Notes: a model not told the origin generated them from the sequence alone. DNA of 64,000 nt from G965197555 sp965197555 (GCA_965197555.1 OZ240213.1:3596001-3660000), one strand, 5' to 3'. Counted from the first letter of the stretch, positions 15,070 to 24,567 are shown. Program-made: numbers and translations.

Positions 15070-15354
15070 CCCCCTCCTTCTTATGCTCCCAGGATCGACC
15101 TCAGTCCTCTAGCATCAACCTACCAGATCAACGGGAATTATCCTCTGTATGCTCCTACGCCAATGCCTGCCCCTCAACGTGCATCAAAGAACCCCTTTGG
15201 GTACAATTAATAACACATACTCCTAAACCAAGAACCATATTGAGCTAATGGGCGCCGAAGATAATCCGGGGTGCAGTGAGGATAGGGACATCCGGCTAAG
15301 CCCGCTCATTACCCCGGCCAGACAAGGGCACAACCCGACTAGGTGGTGAACTAA
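15070..15354 (+). other. Noncoding leader region before secA
   Basis: No gene is supported in these 285 bases. A TACAAT (15202-15207) could be a -10 box, without a convincing -35. The segment 15242-15260 (GAGCTAATGGGCGCCGAAG), followed by GATAGGGACA (15281-15290), resembles a segment upstream of the amidase gene at 34897-34936; see findings. Confidence 0.4.
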
Positions 15355-17973
15355 ATGGTATCCGTTCTAGGCAAATTGCTGGGCGGCACCAGTGAGAAAG
15401 CTATAAAGAAGATTTTGCCCATCAGGGGCAAAATTAACACTCTCGAGAGTGAAATTCAGAGACTTACCGACGCGGAACTACGTAGCCAGACTGAGAATTT
15501 CAAGGACCGGCTCACGGGCAAAGAAACCCTTGACGACATACTGCCAGAGGCCTTCGCTGTGGTACGGGAAGCGGCCAAGAGGCACTTGGGGCAACGCCAC
15601 TACGATGTGCAACTAGTTGGCGGGGTGGTGCTCCATCGCGGCCAGATTGCAGAGATGAAAACGGGGGAAGGCAAGACCCTGGTAGCCACGCTACCGGTGT
15701 ACACCAATGCCCTCACCGGAGCAGGGGCTCACGTTGTGACGGTCAACGACTATCTGGCTCGCCGGGACCCGGTATGGATGGGGCCAGTTTACCACTCGCT
15801 GGGCCTATCGGTTGGGTGTCTCCAACATGACGCGGCTTACCTGTATGACCCCGAGGTCACCGAAGGCGCTGACGGCATGAAATTCTTACGAAAGGTCAGT
15901 AGGGCTGAGGCTTATAGCGCCGATATTACCTACGGGACCAACAATGAGTTTGGTTTCGACTACCTTCGCGACAATATGGCGTTGGAGGCGTCCCAGAAAG
16001 TCCAAAGGGACCTTCACTACGCTATTGTCGACGAGGTGGACAACATCCTCATCGACGAAGCTCGAACTCCTCTAATAATCAGCGGCCCGGCAGAGGAGCC
16101 GGTGCAACAATATTATACTTTCGCTAAATTGGCTCCCCGCCTTCAGCCCGCAGAGGACTACACCATAGAAGAACGCACCAAGGCGATTTCGTTGACTCAG
16201 GACGGCATTACGAAGATGGAGCGGTGGACCAAGGTGGGCAACCTCTACGAGCCTGAAAACTTCCACCTAGTCCACTACATCGAGAACGCTCTCACCGCCC
16301 AAGTGATGAAGCTGCGGGACAGAGATTACGTGGTCCGGGATGGCGAAGTGGTCATCGTGGACGAGTTCACCGGCCGCCTCCAGTTCGGACGCCGGTGGTC
16401 CGACGGTCTTCACCAGGCCGTGGAGGCCAAAGAAGGCATTCAGATACAACGGGAGAGCGTAACCTATGCGACCATAACTCTACAAAACTACTTCCGCATG
16501 TACCGGAAACTAGCCGGGATGACCGGAACCGCTGAGACCGAGGCCGACGAGTTCCTTAAGATTTACGGCCTTGATGTGACTGTTGTCCCTACCAATGCTC
16601 TCATGATCAGAGAAGAAGGGTCCGACTTGGTGTTCCAAAACCAAGAGGCCAAGTGGCGCAGCGTGACCGAAGATATAGTGGAGTTGCATGAAAAGCGTAG
16701 GCCTCTGTTAATTGGTACTACGTCCATCGAATCTTCGGAGGAGCTTAGCGAGCGGTTGAGAAAGAGAGGCATCCCGCATCAGGTGCTGAATGCCAAGATA
16801 CACGAGCAAGAAGCAATCATAGTGGCGCAAGCCGGCCGCCTGGGGGCGGTGACAGTTTCAACCAATATGGCAGGCCGAGGTACTGACATTGTCCTCGGTG
16901 GCAGCGACACCGACCGGGAGGGTTGGCAGGCAGAGCACAACAAGGTGGTTGAGCTCGGAGGTTTGCACGTTTTGGGCACCGAGCATCACGACGCTCGCCG
17001 GATCGACAACCAGTTAAGGGGCCGATCTGGGCGCCAAGGTGACCCCGGCAGCTCCCAATTTTACGTCGCGCTGGATGACGAGCTGATGCGCCGGTTCGGC
17101 GGTGATCGCATCAAGTCTGTAATGAGTTGGACCGGGATTGATGAAGATGTTCCCATTGAGAACAAGCTGATCACCAAGTCCATTGGCAACGCCCAAGTCA
17201 AAGTGGAAAGCTACCACTTTGATATTCGGAAGCACTTGCTGGACTTTGATGACGTCCTGAACAAACAGAGGGAGACCGTCTACGCTGATCGTCATCAGAT
17301 TCTGGCTGGCGAAAACTTGAGAAGCAAGATAGTCGCCATGCTCCTCCAGGAGTTCCAAGACCTAGTCCATAAGTACCTACCCGACCGCCATGCAGACGAC
17401 TGGGACGTTCCCGGACTCTTGAACGAGGTTGGCCAGATATGTTCCCTCCCTCAGGACCTGGACAATGAAGATGCGGTGTACGAGCTTAGCAGGGACGAGG
17501 TAAGCCGAAGGCTGGCGGAGCACGCCGAAACGAGCTATGAGGCACGGGAGGCGGAGCTTGGCTCCAAGCAGATTCGGGTCCTAGAGCGACTGCTGCTGCT
17601 CCGGGCCATCGACATCCATTGGGTGAACCACCTGACCGGCATGGAAAACTTGCGGACTGGGATAGGGCTGCACGCTTATGGCCAGCGAGACCCTCTGGTG
17701 ATGTACCGCACCGAAGGCCACAAAATGTTCCAGGAACTCATGCAGCGCATGCAATACGACGTGGTCCACTCCCTGTTTCACGTCACAGTTGCCCAGCCAC
17801 CGGTCAACGGGGGACATAGGGGCAGGGCTGCCCCCAAATCCAGCCCCATGCAGGATGTCAACCCCAAGCAGCGGGAGCCGGGCCGACCAACGGGCAAGGT
17901 CGGCCGGAACGCGCCGTGTCCCTGCGGCAGCGGCAAGAAATACAAGAGATGCCACGGGGCCAGCGTTCAATAA
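15355..17973 (+). CDS. secA: Preprotein translocase ATPase SecA
   Basis: An 872-residue motor ATPase that drives unfolded preproteins through SecYEG at the membrane. The Walker A motif GEGKT is at 104-108, HVVTVNDYLARRD follows, and the DEAD-type Walker B DEVD is at 226-229 with ILIDEARTPLIISGPA after it. The second nucleotide-binding fold has MAGRGTDIVLGG and the arginine-finger region GRSGRQGDPGSSQFY. The scaffold and helical wing regions are present, and the C-terminus ends in an intact SEC-C zinc ligand set C855, C857, C866, H867 for SecB or ribosome contact. The N-terminal amphipathic region (FLGKLLGG-like) is normal. AGGTGG precedes the ATG. It is monocistronic as far as can be seen, with the YHS gene convergent 3 bases away. 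Confidence 0.98.
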   Translation: MVSVLGKLLGGTSEKAIKKILPIRGKINTLESEIQRLTDAELRSQTENFKDRLTGKETLDDILPEAFAVVREAAKRHLGQRHYDVQLVGGVVLHRGQIAEMKTGEGKTLVATLPVYTNALTGAGAHVVTVNDYLARRDPVWMGPVYHSLGLSVGCLQHDAAYLYDPEVTEGADGMKFLRKVSRAEAYSADITYGTNNEFGFDYLRDNMALEASQKVQRDLHYAIVDEVDNILIDEARTPLIISGPAEEPVQQYYTFAKLAPRLQPAEDYTIEERTKAISLTQDGITKMERWTKVGNLYEPENFHLVHYIENALTAQVMKLRDRDYVVRDGEVVIVDEFTGRLQFGRRWSDGLHQAVEAKEGIQIQRESVTYATITLQNYFRMYRKLAGMTGTAETEADEFLKIYGLDVTVVPTNALMIREEGSDLVFQNQEAKWRSVTEDIVELHEKRRPLLIGTTSIESSEELSERLRKRGIPHQVLNAKIHEQEAIIVAQAGRLGAVTVSTNMAGRGTDIVLGGSDTDREGWQAEHNKVVELGGLHVLGTEHHDARRIDNQLRGRSGRQGDPGSSQFYVALDDELMRRFGGDRIKSVMSWTGIDEDVPIENKLITKSIGNAQVKVESYHFDIRKHLLDFDDVLNKQRETVYADRHQILAGENLRSKIVAMLLQEFQDLVHKYLPDRHADDWDVPGLLNEVGQICSLPQDLDNEDAVYELSRDEVSRRLAEHAETSYEAREAELGSKQIRVLERLLLLRAIDIHWVNHLTGMENLRTGIGLHAYGQRDPLVMYRTEGHKMFQELMQRMQYDVVHSLFHVTVAQPPVNGGHRGRAAPKSSPMQDVNPKQREPGRPTGKVGRNAPCPCGSGKKYKRCHGASVQ

Positions 17974-17976
17974 GTG

Positions 17977-18201
17977 TCACCGGCCCCTGCCGAATAACCT
18001 GGCTAGAAGAGACGGTCTCTTTTCCTGTTGCATAGGGGCCTCGGTTTCGGCGGACAGATACTTGTCCGGGTCTTGGTCAAAGGCCAGCTTGCAGCCCGGA
18101 GCGCAGAAGTAGTAAATCTCCCCTTGATACTCGCTGTTACCCCCGGGCGGATTCTTAGTGTCCACTTCCATCTTGCAGATCGGGTCTATCGATATCGCCA
18201 T
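17977..18201 (-). CDS. YHS-domain protein, copper-locus associated
   Basis: A 74-residue protein. The YHS domain covers about residues 5-48: DPICKMEVD, then YYFCAPGCKLAFDQDPDKYL, with the two Cys-containing motifs (PxCxM and CxPGC) that bind soft metals. A short basic, proline-containing tail follows (RPSLLARLFGRGR). In other genomes, YHS domains occur fused to or beside CopA-type ATPases, and here the gene is the last of the csoR-DUF1330-copA set, 95 bases after copA. A copper-binding or delivery role is the likely inference. Convergent with secA. Confidence 0.85.
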   Translation of the reverse strand: MAISIDPICKMEVDTKNPPGGNSEYQGEIYYFCAPGCKLAFDQDPDKYLSAETEAPMQQEKRPSLLARLFGRGR

Positions 18202-18296
18202 GGTCTAACCTCTATCACTCCGCCGAATACGCTGGCCAATCCACTTGTTTCCACTCAACGCCCGCCGGGACCTTAGCGTCAATGAACTTCACTGGC

Positions 18297-20810
18297 CTAG
18301 ATCTTAACCCGGCGCAGGCGCAAAGAGTTGCTGACTACCGTGACCGAGCTAAAAGCCATGGCCAGCGCTGCCAGCACCGGGTTTAGGAAACCCTGCTGTC
18401 CGAAGAAGAACTCCAAGCCGCCTGGCACTCCACCCAGGCCTTGGAACAACGGAAACAAGATGCCGGCGGCGACAGGGATCAGAAGTACATTATAGAAGAA
18501 CGCCCAAAACAGATTCTGCTTGATAGTGCGAATGGTCTGTCGGCTCAGCTTGAAAGCAGTAACGACACTGGCGATATCGCTACGCATCAAAGTGATGTCC
18601 GCTGATTCCATCGCCACATCGGCGCCCGCCCCCATGGCCATACCTACGTCCGCTTGGACCAAGGCCGGGGCATCGTTAATGCCATCGCCAACCATCGCCA
18701 CCACTGCGCCCCGGGCCTGAAGCCCGCGTACCACCTCCGCTTTATCCTGCGGCAGCACCTCCGCCACCACCCGGTCAATCTCTAGCTGGCCGGCGATGGC
18801 CCTGGCGGTCCGGGCATTGTCGCCAGTGAGCATTACCACCTCTATACCTAGGCCCTTGAGCAAGGCTACCCCTTCTTGGGAAGCCGGCTTCAATGTGTCG
18901 GCTACCGCAATCAGCCCCAATACGGACTCATTGACCGCCACGTAAATGGCTGTCTTGCCTTGACCCGCGAAATCCTGTGCGGTATTCTCCAGCCCGCTTG
19001 CATCCAGGCCCATGGACTCCATTAACACCCGACTGCCCAACCGGACACAGGAGCCGTCAACGCGGGCCTCGACGCCGCGACCGGGAAGGGCCTGGAAATC
19101 GGTGGCATGTTGGATCTCCAGTCCGCGGGCCCTGGCCTCCCGGACCACGGCCTCCCCCAAGGGGTGCTCGGACCCCTGTTCCGCAGAGGCCGCCAGTTGA
19201 AGAAGCTCGGCTTCCGATGTGCCGTAGGCGATGACGTCAGTGACCGCGGGACGTCCAACGGTCAAGGTGCCGGTCTTATCAAGCACGACCGTGGTTACCC
19301 GGTGGGCCAACTCCAAAGCTCGAGCATCCCTGATTAATACTCCTTGGTCCGCCCCCTTCCCGGTGCCAACCATGATAGCCGTCGGAGTAGCCAGCCCCAA
19401 CGCGCACGGACACGCAATGATCAACACCGCCACGAACACCAGGGTGGCGAAGGTTAGAGCTGGAGCCGGGCCCAAAACCATCCAGAGCAGGAACGAAGCG
19501 AGGGCGATGGTGATAACCGTGGGTACGAAATATGCCGCCACCTTGTCGGCAAGACGCTGAATTGGGGCCTTGGAACCTTGGGCGTTCTCCACCAACCTGA
19601 TGATCTGGGCCAGCAGAGTATCCCGGCCTACTTGGTCGGCGCGAAATCTGAAGGAACCGTGCGTATTGATGGTGGCCCCGTATACCAGTTGACCGGGTCC
19701 TTTGTCCACCGGCATGCTCTCCCCGGACAGCATCGACTCGTCCACAGTGGAGTAGCCCTGGACCACCTCTCCGTCGACGGGTATCCTCTCCCCCGGCCGG
19801 ACCACTAATATGTCCCCAGGTACCACCGCCTCGATTAGAACCTCTTCATCACCGGATTCTCGGACGACGCGTGCGGTGCTGGGCTTGAGCCCAATGAGCC
19901 GCTGGATAGCTTCCGATGTACGACCTCTAGCCCTGGCTTCCAGATACCGTCCCAGGAGGACCAAGGCGATGATGATGGCTGCGGTATCAAAGTAGACCGC
20001 TGGTCCAATGCCGTTATTGGTGAGCACCTGAGGCGCCAACGCATCCATCACCACTATCGCTGCGCTGTAGGCGTAGGCGGTAGACGTTCCCAGGGCTATC
20101 AGGGTGTGCATATTGGCCGCCCGGTGGCGCAGCGGAGGAATGCCCGCTGTGTAAAAGGTCCCACCGGCCCAAAACTGGACCACGGTCGCCAGACCCCAGA
20201 GCGCAAACGGATAAACCCCGTACCCTGACAGGAACGGTACCCACGGCAGCCCGTGGAACGTCCCGAAAAACAGCACAAAGGCCCCGGCCGCTGCGAAGAG
20301 TAAACGGCGGCCCAGAGCTCGAGTTTCCTTGATTCGAGATAATCGTTCTAGCTCAAGCTGAGTGTCACTACCGTCTGAATCGACGGCTTCGATCCGATAA
20401 CCGGCCTGCTCCACGGCCCCCCGATAATCATCGAAGGAGGCAACCCCGGCCACAAGCTCGACTGTCGCTTTCTCGGTAGCCAGGTTCACAGTGGCGTCCA
20501 AAATCCCCGGCACCGAGTTCAGTGCTCCCTCCACGCGGGATACACACGCGGCACAGGTCATTCCCCCAATGTTCAAAGTGCTCTTGACCGTGGATATCCT
20601 GTATCCGGCCTCAGCCACCGCTGCTCGTAGCTGTTGGACAGGCACTTTATCAGGGGTCAGCTCTACAGACGCTTGCTCGGTAGCCAGGTTAACGGACGCG
20701 TTGGTAACACCGGGAACGCTCTTCAGAGCCCTTTCCACATGTCCGACGCAGGCGGCACAAGTCATGCCCTCCACTGGAAGAGCGATTTTCTCTATGGTTT
20801 TGGTCTGCAT
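18297..20810 (-). CDS. copA: Copper-translocating P1B-type ATPase
   Basis: An 837-residue Cu(I) export ATPase of the cytoplasmic membrane. Two N-terminal heavy-metal domains carry GMTCAAC (C18/C21 and C86/C89). The intramembrane metal site is C467-P-C469 (IIACPCALGLATP), the phosphorylated Asp is D511 in DKTGTLTVGR, and GDGINDAPAL closes the P domain. The actuator loop contains the TGE-type LSGESMPVDKG. About eight membrane spans are expected. All catalytic residues look intact. The assigned ATG has no strong ribosome site, but the first HMA motif begins only 15 residues in, so little room remains for another start. It sits in a copper-responsive cluster behind CsoR. Confidence 0.96.
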   Translation of the reverse strand: MQTKTIEKIALPVEGMTCAACVGHVERALKSVPGVTNASVNLATEQASVELTPDKVPVQQLRAAVAEAGYRISTVKSTLNIGGMTCAACVSRVEGALNSVPGILDATVNLATEKATVELVAGVASFDDYRGAVEQAGYRIEAVDSDGSDTQLELERLSRIKETRALGRRLLFAAAGAFVLFFGTFHGLPWVPFLSGYGVYPFALWGLATVVQFWAGGTFYTAGIPPLRHRAANMHTLIALGTSTAYAYSAAIVVMDALAPQVLTNNGIGPAVYFDTAAIIIALVLLGRYLEARARGRTSEAIQRLIGLKPSTARVVRESGDEEVLIEAVVPGDILVVRPGERIPVDGEVVQGYSTVDESMLSGESMPVDKGPGQLVYGATINTHGSFRFRADQVGRDTLLAQIIRLVENAQGSKAPIQRLADKVAAYFVPTVITIALASFLLWMVLGPAPALTFATLVFVAVLIIACPCALGLATPTAIMVGTGKGADQGVLIRDARALELAHRVTTVVLDKTGTLTVGRPAVTDVIAYGTSEAELLQLAASAEQGSEHPLGEAVVREARARGLEIQHATDFQALPGRGVEARVDGSCVRLGSRVLMESMGLDASGLENTAQDFAGQGKTAIYVAVNESVLGLIAVADTLKPASQEGVALLKGLGIEVVMLTGDNARTARAIAGQLEIDRVVAEVLPQDKAEVVRGLQARGAVVAMVGDGINDAPALVQADVGMAMGAGADVAMESADITLMRSDIASVVTAFKLSRQTIRTIKQNLFWAFFYNVLLIPVAAGILFPLFQGLGGVPGGLEFFFGQQGFLNPVLAALAMAFSSVTVVSNSLRLRRVKI

Positions 20811-20883
20811 TACAAAGTCTTGGTGTGTCAGCCGTCTGTCGGGAGCGCCCCGGGGAGCACGTTACAGGGATCCGCCCTGGTGA

Positions 20884-21171
20884 TCACGCGCCTTCAGCGA
20901 TTATCACGTTCGAGACCGCAGTCTGGTGGCGAATCGCCATAACAGGACGATAATCTTCGGAATGGTACCACTCCTTTGCCTTTTCCACGCTCTCGAACTC
21001 GATGACGACGATACGTTTGGGTGTCTGGTCACCTTCCATCTGTTCATAGGCGCCACCACGGACCAAATACTTACCTCCGTACTTGGCAACCAAGGGCACA
21101 ACCAGATCACGGTATTTCGCGTAGGCCTCAGGGTCTTGGACATCTACATCGGCAATAACGTACCCTGCCAT
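20884..21171 (-). CDS. DUF1330 family protein (dimeric alpha/beta barrel)
   Basis: A 95-residue protein. The sequence AGYVIADVDVQDPEAYAKY, then KYLVRGG, RIVVIEFES and AKEWYHSEDYRPVMAIR are the conserved blocks of DUF1330, small dimeric ferredoxin-like barrel proteins with unknown or poorly defined activity. The start is placed at 21171 because AGGAG lies 7 bases upstream of this ATG, whereas the 8-residue longer version has none. It sits between csoR and copA on the same strand, so it is probably induced by copper. DUF1330 proteins are not known as copper proteins and no Cys or Met cluster is visible, so its role in this operon is open. Confidence 0.85.
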   Translation of the reverse strand: MAGYVIADVDVQDPEAYAKYRDLVVPLVAKYGGKYLVRGGAYEQMEGDQTPKRIVVIEFESVEKAKEWYHSEDYRPVMAIRHQTAVSNVIIAEGA

Positions 21172-21269
21172 AACTCTCCTGAATGTCTGAGCCAATCCCT
21201 TTGGCCGACATCCTGTTTCGAGATTTGGGTCACCCCTTTAGAACTGCTTGCCTCCCGACTCTACTCCAA

Positions 21270-21533
21270 CTACTTGTTGGCCAGGATGTAAAGGTCCCTC
21301 AGTTCCTCAACTATCTCTACCTCACGGCCGGTCTTGATACCATCCACAACGCACGAATTCAGATGCCCCTCCAACAGGACGCCTTCCATCTTTTCGATGG
21401 CTCGCCTCACCGCATAGGTCTGTTTCAGCACGTCGACGCAGTATTTGTCTTGCTCCAGCATCTTGCGGATGCCGGAGAGATGACCCTCAATGTAGCTCAG
21501 CCGCTTCAAGGCTTCGGCTTTGTTGTCGGACAT
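21270..21533 (-). CDS. csoR: CsoR-family copper-sensing repressor
   Basis: An 87-residue all-helical DUF156 repressor that releases DNA when it binds Cu(I). The Cu ligands expected of true CsoR proteins (Cys, then His-x3-Cys) are present: the Cys in KYCVDVLKQ, and His and Cys in EGHLNSCVV. This distinguishes it from formaldehyde-sensing FrmR and Ni-sensing RcnR. The N-terminal helix ALKRLSYIEGHLSGIRKML is typical. The start at 21533 is preferred over the 22-residue longer form, which has unrelated sequence. A GC-rich imperfect palindrome immediately upstream is a candidate operator, so it likely represses itself and the DUF1330-copA-YHS genes downstream. Confidence 0.9.
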   Translation of the reverse strand: MSDNKAEALKRLSYIEGHLSGIRKMLEQDKYCVDVLKQTYAVRRAIEKMEGVLLEGHLNSCVVDGIKTGREVEIVEELRDLYILANK

Positions 21534-21558
21534 TATCAACCCCCGTCCGTAATAACCT

Positions 21559-21581
21559 ACCCTGACCCATGGGGGGTGGGT
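21559..21581 (-). promoter_or_regulatory. candidate CsoR operator
   Basis: ACCCTGACCC (21559-21568) and GGGGGTGGGT (21572-21581) form an imperfect inverted repeat (7 of 10 positions pair) around a 3-base centre. G/C tracts flanked by TA- or AT-rich ends are typical of CsoR sites. It lies 26 bases before the csoR start codon. No clear -35/-10 pair is visible around it. Confidence 0.5.
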
Positions 21582-21789
21582 TTGGTTCGACCATATCATT
21601 CAACTCAGTGCCTGTCCAGCGGTAACACATTTGTTTCTTTAGGTCGGGTCCACTCCTAACACGTCCAAGATAGCTGCTTCAAAAATCAAGCGCCACAGCA
21701 ACGGACCATAGCGGAACCCAAGGCCGAATTTGACAGGCACTAGGGGCTTTGCCTAAGGTAGGACCAACATTTCGGGCAGGAGAGACCTC

Positions 21790-22830
21790 GTGGCCATCGG
21801 CTGGGCTATTGTTGGAACAGGGCTACATCCGGATAACAAAATCGCGCCCGCAATCAATGCGGCGGATAGCGGGGAGCTTATCGCCATATACAGCCGGGAC
21901 CAAAACCGGGCTGAAGCCTTCGCCCGCCGACATGGGGCCCAGGCAGCATACTCATCGTATCCTGCCCTGCTCCAAGACAGCCGGATTGATGCCGTATTTG
22001 TTGCCTCGCCCAATTTTCTGCATTGCCAGCATACAACGCTGGCAGCCGAAGCAGGTAAACACGTGCTGGTGGAAAAGCCCATGGCCACCAGCGTGGCGGA
22101 CGCCGGGGAGATGGTCCGGTCCTGCCGTCGACATGGCGCAACCCTCGGCCTTGGGTTCCACTTGCGACAACACCCTGGCCACATCGACGCCCGTGAATCG
22201 ATTTCCAAGGGTGTGTTGGGCCGAATAACCCTGGCCCAGGCACAATGGGGGCTGGGCGTTCGGGGACGGGAGAGTCCGCGTCCCCGGACCGGCCTCAGGG
22301 AGTGGTGGGGGCAGCCCGAGATGATAGGTGGGGCCTCAAGTATTATGGGCACGGGAGTCCACGCGATAGACTTGCTCCGGTTCCTGTTGGGCCAGGAAAT
22401 AGTCGAGGTAGCTGCACTGACCGATGGGCAACGGGAAGGTCAGCCTCTGGAAGACGTAGCCACTATGTCCCTGCGGTTCACCGGCGGCGCCATTGGGATG
22501 GTAGCTTCAGGCCGGATATTGCCGGACACCAGAAACGACTTTACGGTCTACGGGAGCAACGGACGCATCTTAGGCCGCGACATTCTTTGGGAAGTTAGGC
22601 AGGGCCGGTTGGAGGTAATTGGCGAAAGCGTCGACTCCACGGGAGACTATCCTCACCAGTACCTGGCCAACTACATTTCGGAAGTGGACGACTTCAGCCG
22701 GGCTGTGGAGGAGGGCGGGGAGCCAGCAGCCACCGGCACCGACGGCCTGCGGGTGGTCCAGGTAGCCCAAGCCGCCATCGAGTCGGCGAGAAGTGGGCAA
22801 TCCATCAAGTTCGAGCCAGTCCAACCCTAG
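21790..22830 (+). CDS. Gfo/Idh/MocA-family NAD(P)-dependent oxidoreductase
   Basis: A 346-residue sugar- or cyclitol-dehydrogenase-like protein. The N-terminal Rossmann fold shows GWAIVGTGLHPDNKIAPAI. The family's EKP motif is present in HVLVEKPMATSVADA, whose Lys is the conserved active-site residue. The C-terminal half, with GTGVHAIDLLRFLLG, carries the His/Asp pattern usual for substrate binding. The start is GTG at 21790 with AGGAG ending 7 bases upstream. Its neighbours are not co-directional, so the substrate cannot be inferred. Confidence 0.87.
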   Translation: MAIGWAIVGTGLHPDNKIAPAINAADSGELIAIYSRDQNRAEAFARRHGAQAAYSSYPALLQDSRIDAVFVASPNFLHCQHTTLAAEAGKHVLVEKPMATSVADAGEMVRSCRRHGATLGLGFHLRQHPGHIDARESISKGVLGRITLAQAQWGLGVRGRESPRPRTGLREWWGQPEMIGGASSIMGTGVHAIDLLRFLLGQEIVEVAALTDGQREGQPLEDVATMSLRFTGGAIGMVASGRILPDTRNDFTVYGSNGRILGRDILWEVRQGRLEVIGESVDSTGDYPHQYLANYISEVDDFSRAVEEGGEPAATGTDGLRVVQVAQAAIESARSGQSIKFEPVQP

Positions 22831-22857
22831 ACAGTCATTTTGGCCCGATTAACTCAA

Positions 22858-24063
22858 TTACACGTAGCGGGGCTCAATATCCCAGGGAATGCCGAAGGCG
22901 TGTTTGCCGATCATCTCCAAGGCGTCGAATCCGCTAACGGGGTGCATAGGACCAGCACGCACGTCCCGGTAGTACCGCTCCAAGGGTAGGCGCCGGGCTA
23001 GCGCCGCGCCCCCCACCATATCGATTGCTTTATTGACCACCTCCACCGCCGTGCGCATACAGAAATGCTGCATGGCGAAAGCGTCCACCATGGTCTGGTT
23101 GTCCCTAGCGTAGGGGTCGGTCAACCGGGCGGCCATCTGGGCTTGGAAAGCCCAGGCGGCCTTTAGGCCGATGTCCATCTCGGCAGCGAGAAACTGATGG
23201 CCGGGGTAGTGGCTTTCAGGCCGAGTGAAGGGCAGCCGAGTCCGGGTCTTAGTGTATTCGATGGCGAAGTCCCGGGCCGCTCTAGCGATTCCCAGGTAAA
23301 TGCTGCTGAAGGTGCCCCCGTGCCAAGCCCACAGGCCGCGGGCGAACTGGTCCCACTCCCAAGGCTTGTGGCGGATTATAGCTTCTTCCTCAACGAATAC
23401 ATTGTCCAGCACCCAACTATGACTGGAACTGGCCCGCATTCCCATCGTGTCCCAATCGTTCTGGCAAACCAAACCGGGTGTATCCGGGGGTATGATGAAT
23501 ATCAGACCGACCTCGCCCTCATCAGGGTCATTATATATGGCGGTGGAAGCAATGCGGTCACCTATGGGGCTGTTGGTGCCGAAGCCCTTGCGGCCGTTGA
23601 TTCGAAAACCCCCATCCACCCTTTCGGCCTTGACGGTTGTGTAGCCCAGACCAGTGATGCCCTTGAGACTGTCCACGGCTGGGTCGGTTACCGCTCCGAA
23701 GACGATCAACCGGTTCTGACATATGTCCTCGAGAATGCCTTGGACGCTTTCATCGCCGGTCCGCCACAGGTCGGCCATAATGAAGGGCAACCCCATGTGC
23801 ATGTTTACTGCCAGAGCGGTCGGGCCGTCTCCCCGGGCTAACCTTTCCTGGGCGTAGCAGATGTCAAGAAGGGAGGCCCCACCGCCACCCAACTCCTCCG
23901 GTATGGGCATGTTGGTGTACCCGGAGGCTTTCATCGCTTCGTAGTTCTCGAAGGGAAAGCTATTCTCCCGGTCATGTTGCTCTGCTCGCTGAGCAAAGTC
24001 ACTAGCGTGCTCGGCAGCTATGTCGACCCACTTCTGCTGTGATGGCGTTAGCTGCTCTGCCAT
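22858..24063 (-). CDS. Acyl-CoA dehydrogenase-like flavoprotein
   Basis: A 401-residue protein with the three-domain acyl-CoA dehydrogenase fold: an N-terminal helical domain (YTNMPIPEELGGGGASLLDICYAQ), a middle beta domain (VKAERVDGGFRINGRKGFGTNS and the FAD-contact region) and a C-terminal helical bundle. It resembles the group 2 / DszC-NcnH-like branch, which includes FMN or FAD monooxygenases as well as dehydrogenases, and I cannot see a clear catalytic Glu in the canonical place. AGGAGG precedes the ATG by 6 bases. It is convergent with the Gfo/Idh gene and is followed by no obvious CoA ligase, so the substrate may not be a CoA ester. Confidence 0.8.
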   Translation of the reverse strand: MAEQLTPSQQKWVDIAAEHASDFAQRAEQHDRENSFPFENYEAMKASGYTNMPIPEELGGGGASLLDICYAQERLARGDGPTALAVNMHMGLPFIMADLWRTGDESVQGILEDICQNRLIVFGAVTDPAVDSLKGITGLGYTTVKAERVDGGFRINGRKGFGTNSPIGDRIASTAIYNDPDEGEVGLIFIIPPDTPGLVCQNDWDTMGMRASSSHSWVLDNVFVEEEAIIRHKPWEWDQFARGLWAWHGGTFSSIYLGIARAARDFAIEYTKTRTRLPFTRPESHYPGHQFLAAEMDIGLKAAWAFQAQMAARLTDPYARDNQTMVDAFAMQHFCMRTAVEVVNKAIDMVGGAALARRLPLERYYRDVRAGPMHPVSGFDALEMIGKHAFGIPWDIEPRYV

Positions 24064-24129
24064 GCTTACCTCCTGGCTTAATTGGCACGCCGGTCTAAGT
24101 GGGCTGCAGAACCCGACACAACGGCGAGA

Positions 24130-24417
24130 CTAGTCCTCCGGCTTCCATGATGGATGGAACCATCCCTCCCTGAGGATCCGGTCGCGCCACTCCAACAATC
24201 GCCGGTACCCTTTGTGGTCATAGCGATAGGCCCGCTTCAGTTCGGCGATGGTGAGGTTGGGCTGGACTTCGTAAGACCCCACTACCGGTCGCCCGGGATA
24301 CTCCAAAGACGCAAGCTCAGCAAACAGCAGGATTTCCGCTTTCGCGAGCAACTCATCCTCGCACTTGGAGTGTACGAACATAGGCGTCCCATTGCCGGAT
24401 ACCAATAAATATTGCAT
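24130..24417 (-). CDS. Hypothetical protein, 95 aa
   Basis: A 95-residue soluble protein that I do not recognise. It is rich in charged residues in its C-terminal half (ELKRAYRYDHKGYRRLLEWRDRILREGW) and has no signal peptide, membrane span or cysteine cluster (one Cys). It lies 150 bases downstream of the end of the frameshifted MoaD/ThiS gene on the same strand. The coding case rests on length, composition and co-orientation only. Confidence 0.5.
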   Translation of the reverse strand: MQYLLVSGNGTPMFVHSKCEDELLAKAEILLFAELASLEYPGRPVVGSYEVQPNLTIAELKRAYRYDHKGYRRLLEWRDRILREGWFHPSWKPED

Positions 24418-24567
24418 CTGGTCCCAGTAGCCGATTAGGGCCGGCCCTTCAGCCGCCTCAATATACTAAGCGCCACGGTCGCTGCCCGGGTCCGGACTTG
24501 GTAGCGAAGCTGCTGGGATTCAGGATATCCGAGTGGAACACCACGGGACACGGTCGAAAAGACCGCA

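Noticed and set aside
24435..24567. C-terminal extension of the 133-residue protein after the MoaD-like part
   Set aside because: It is the out-of-frame run-on after the one-base lesion; the true family ending lies in the other frame.
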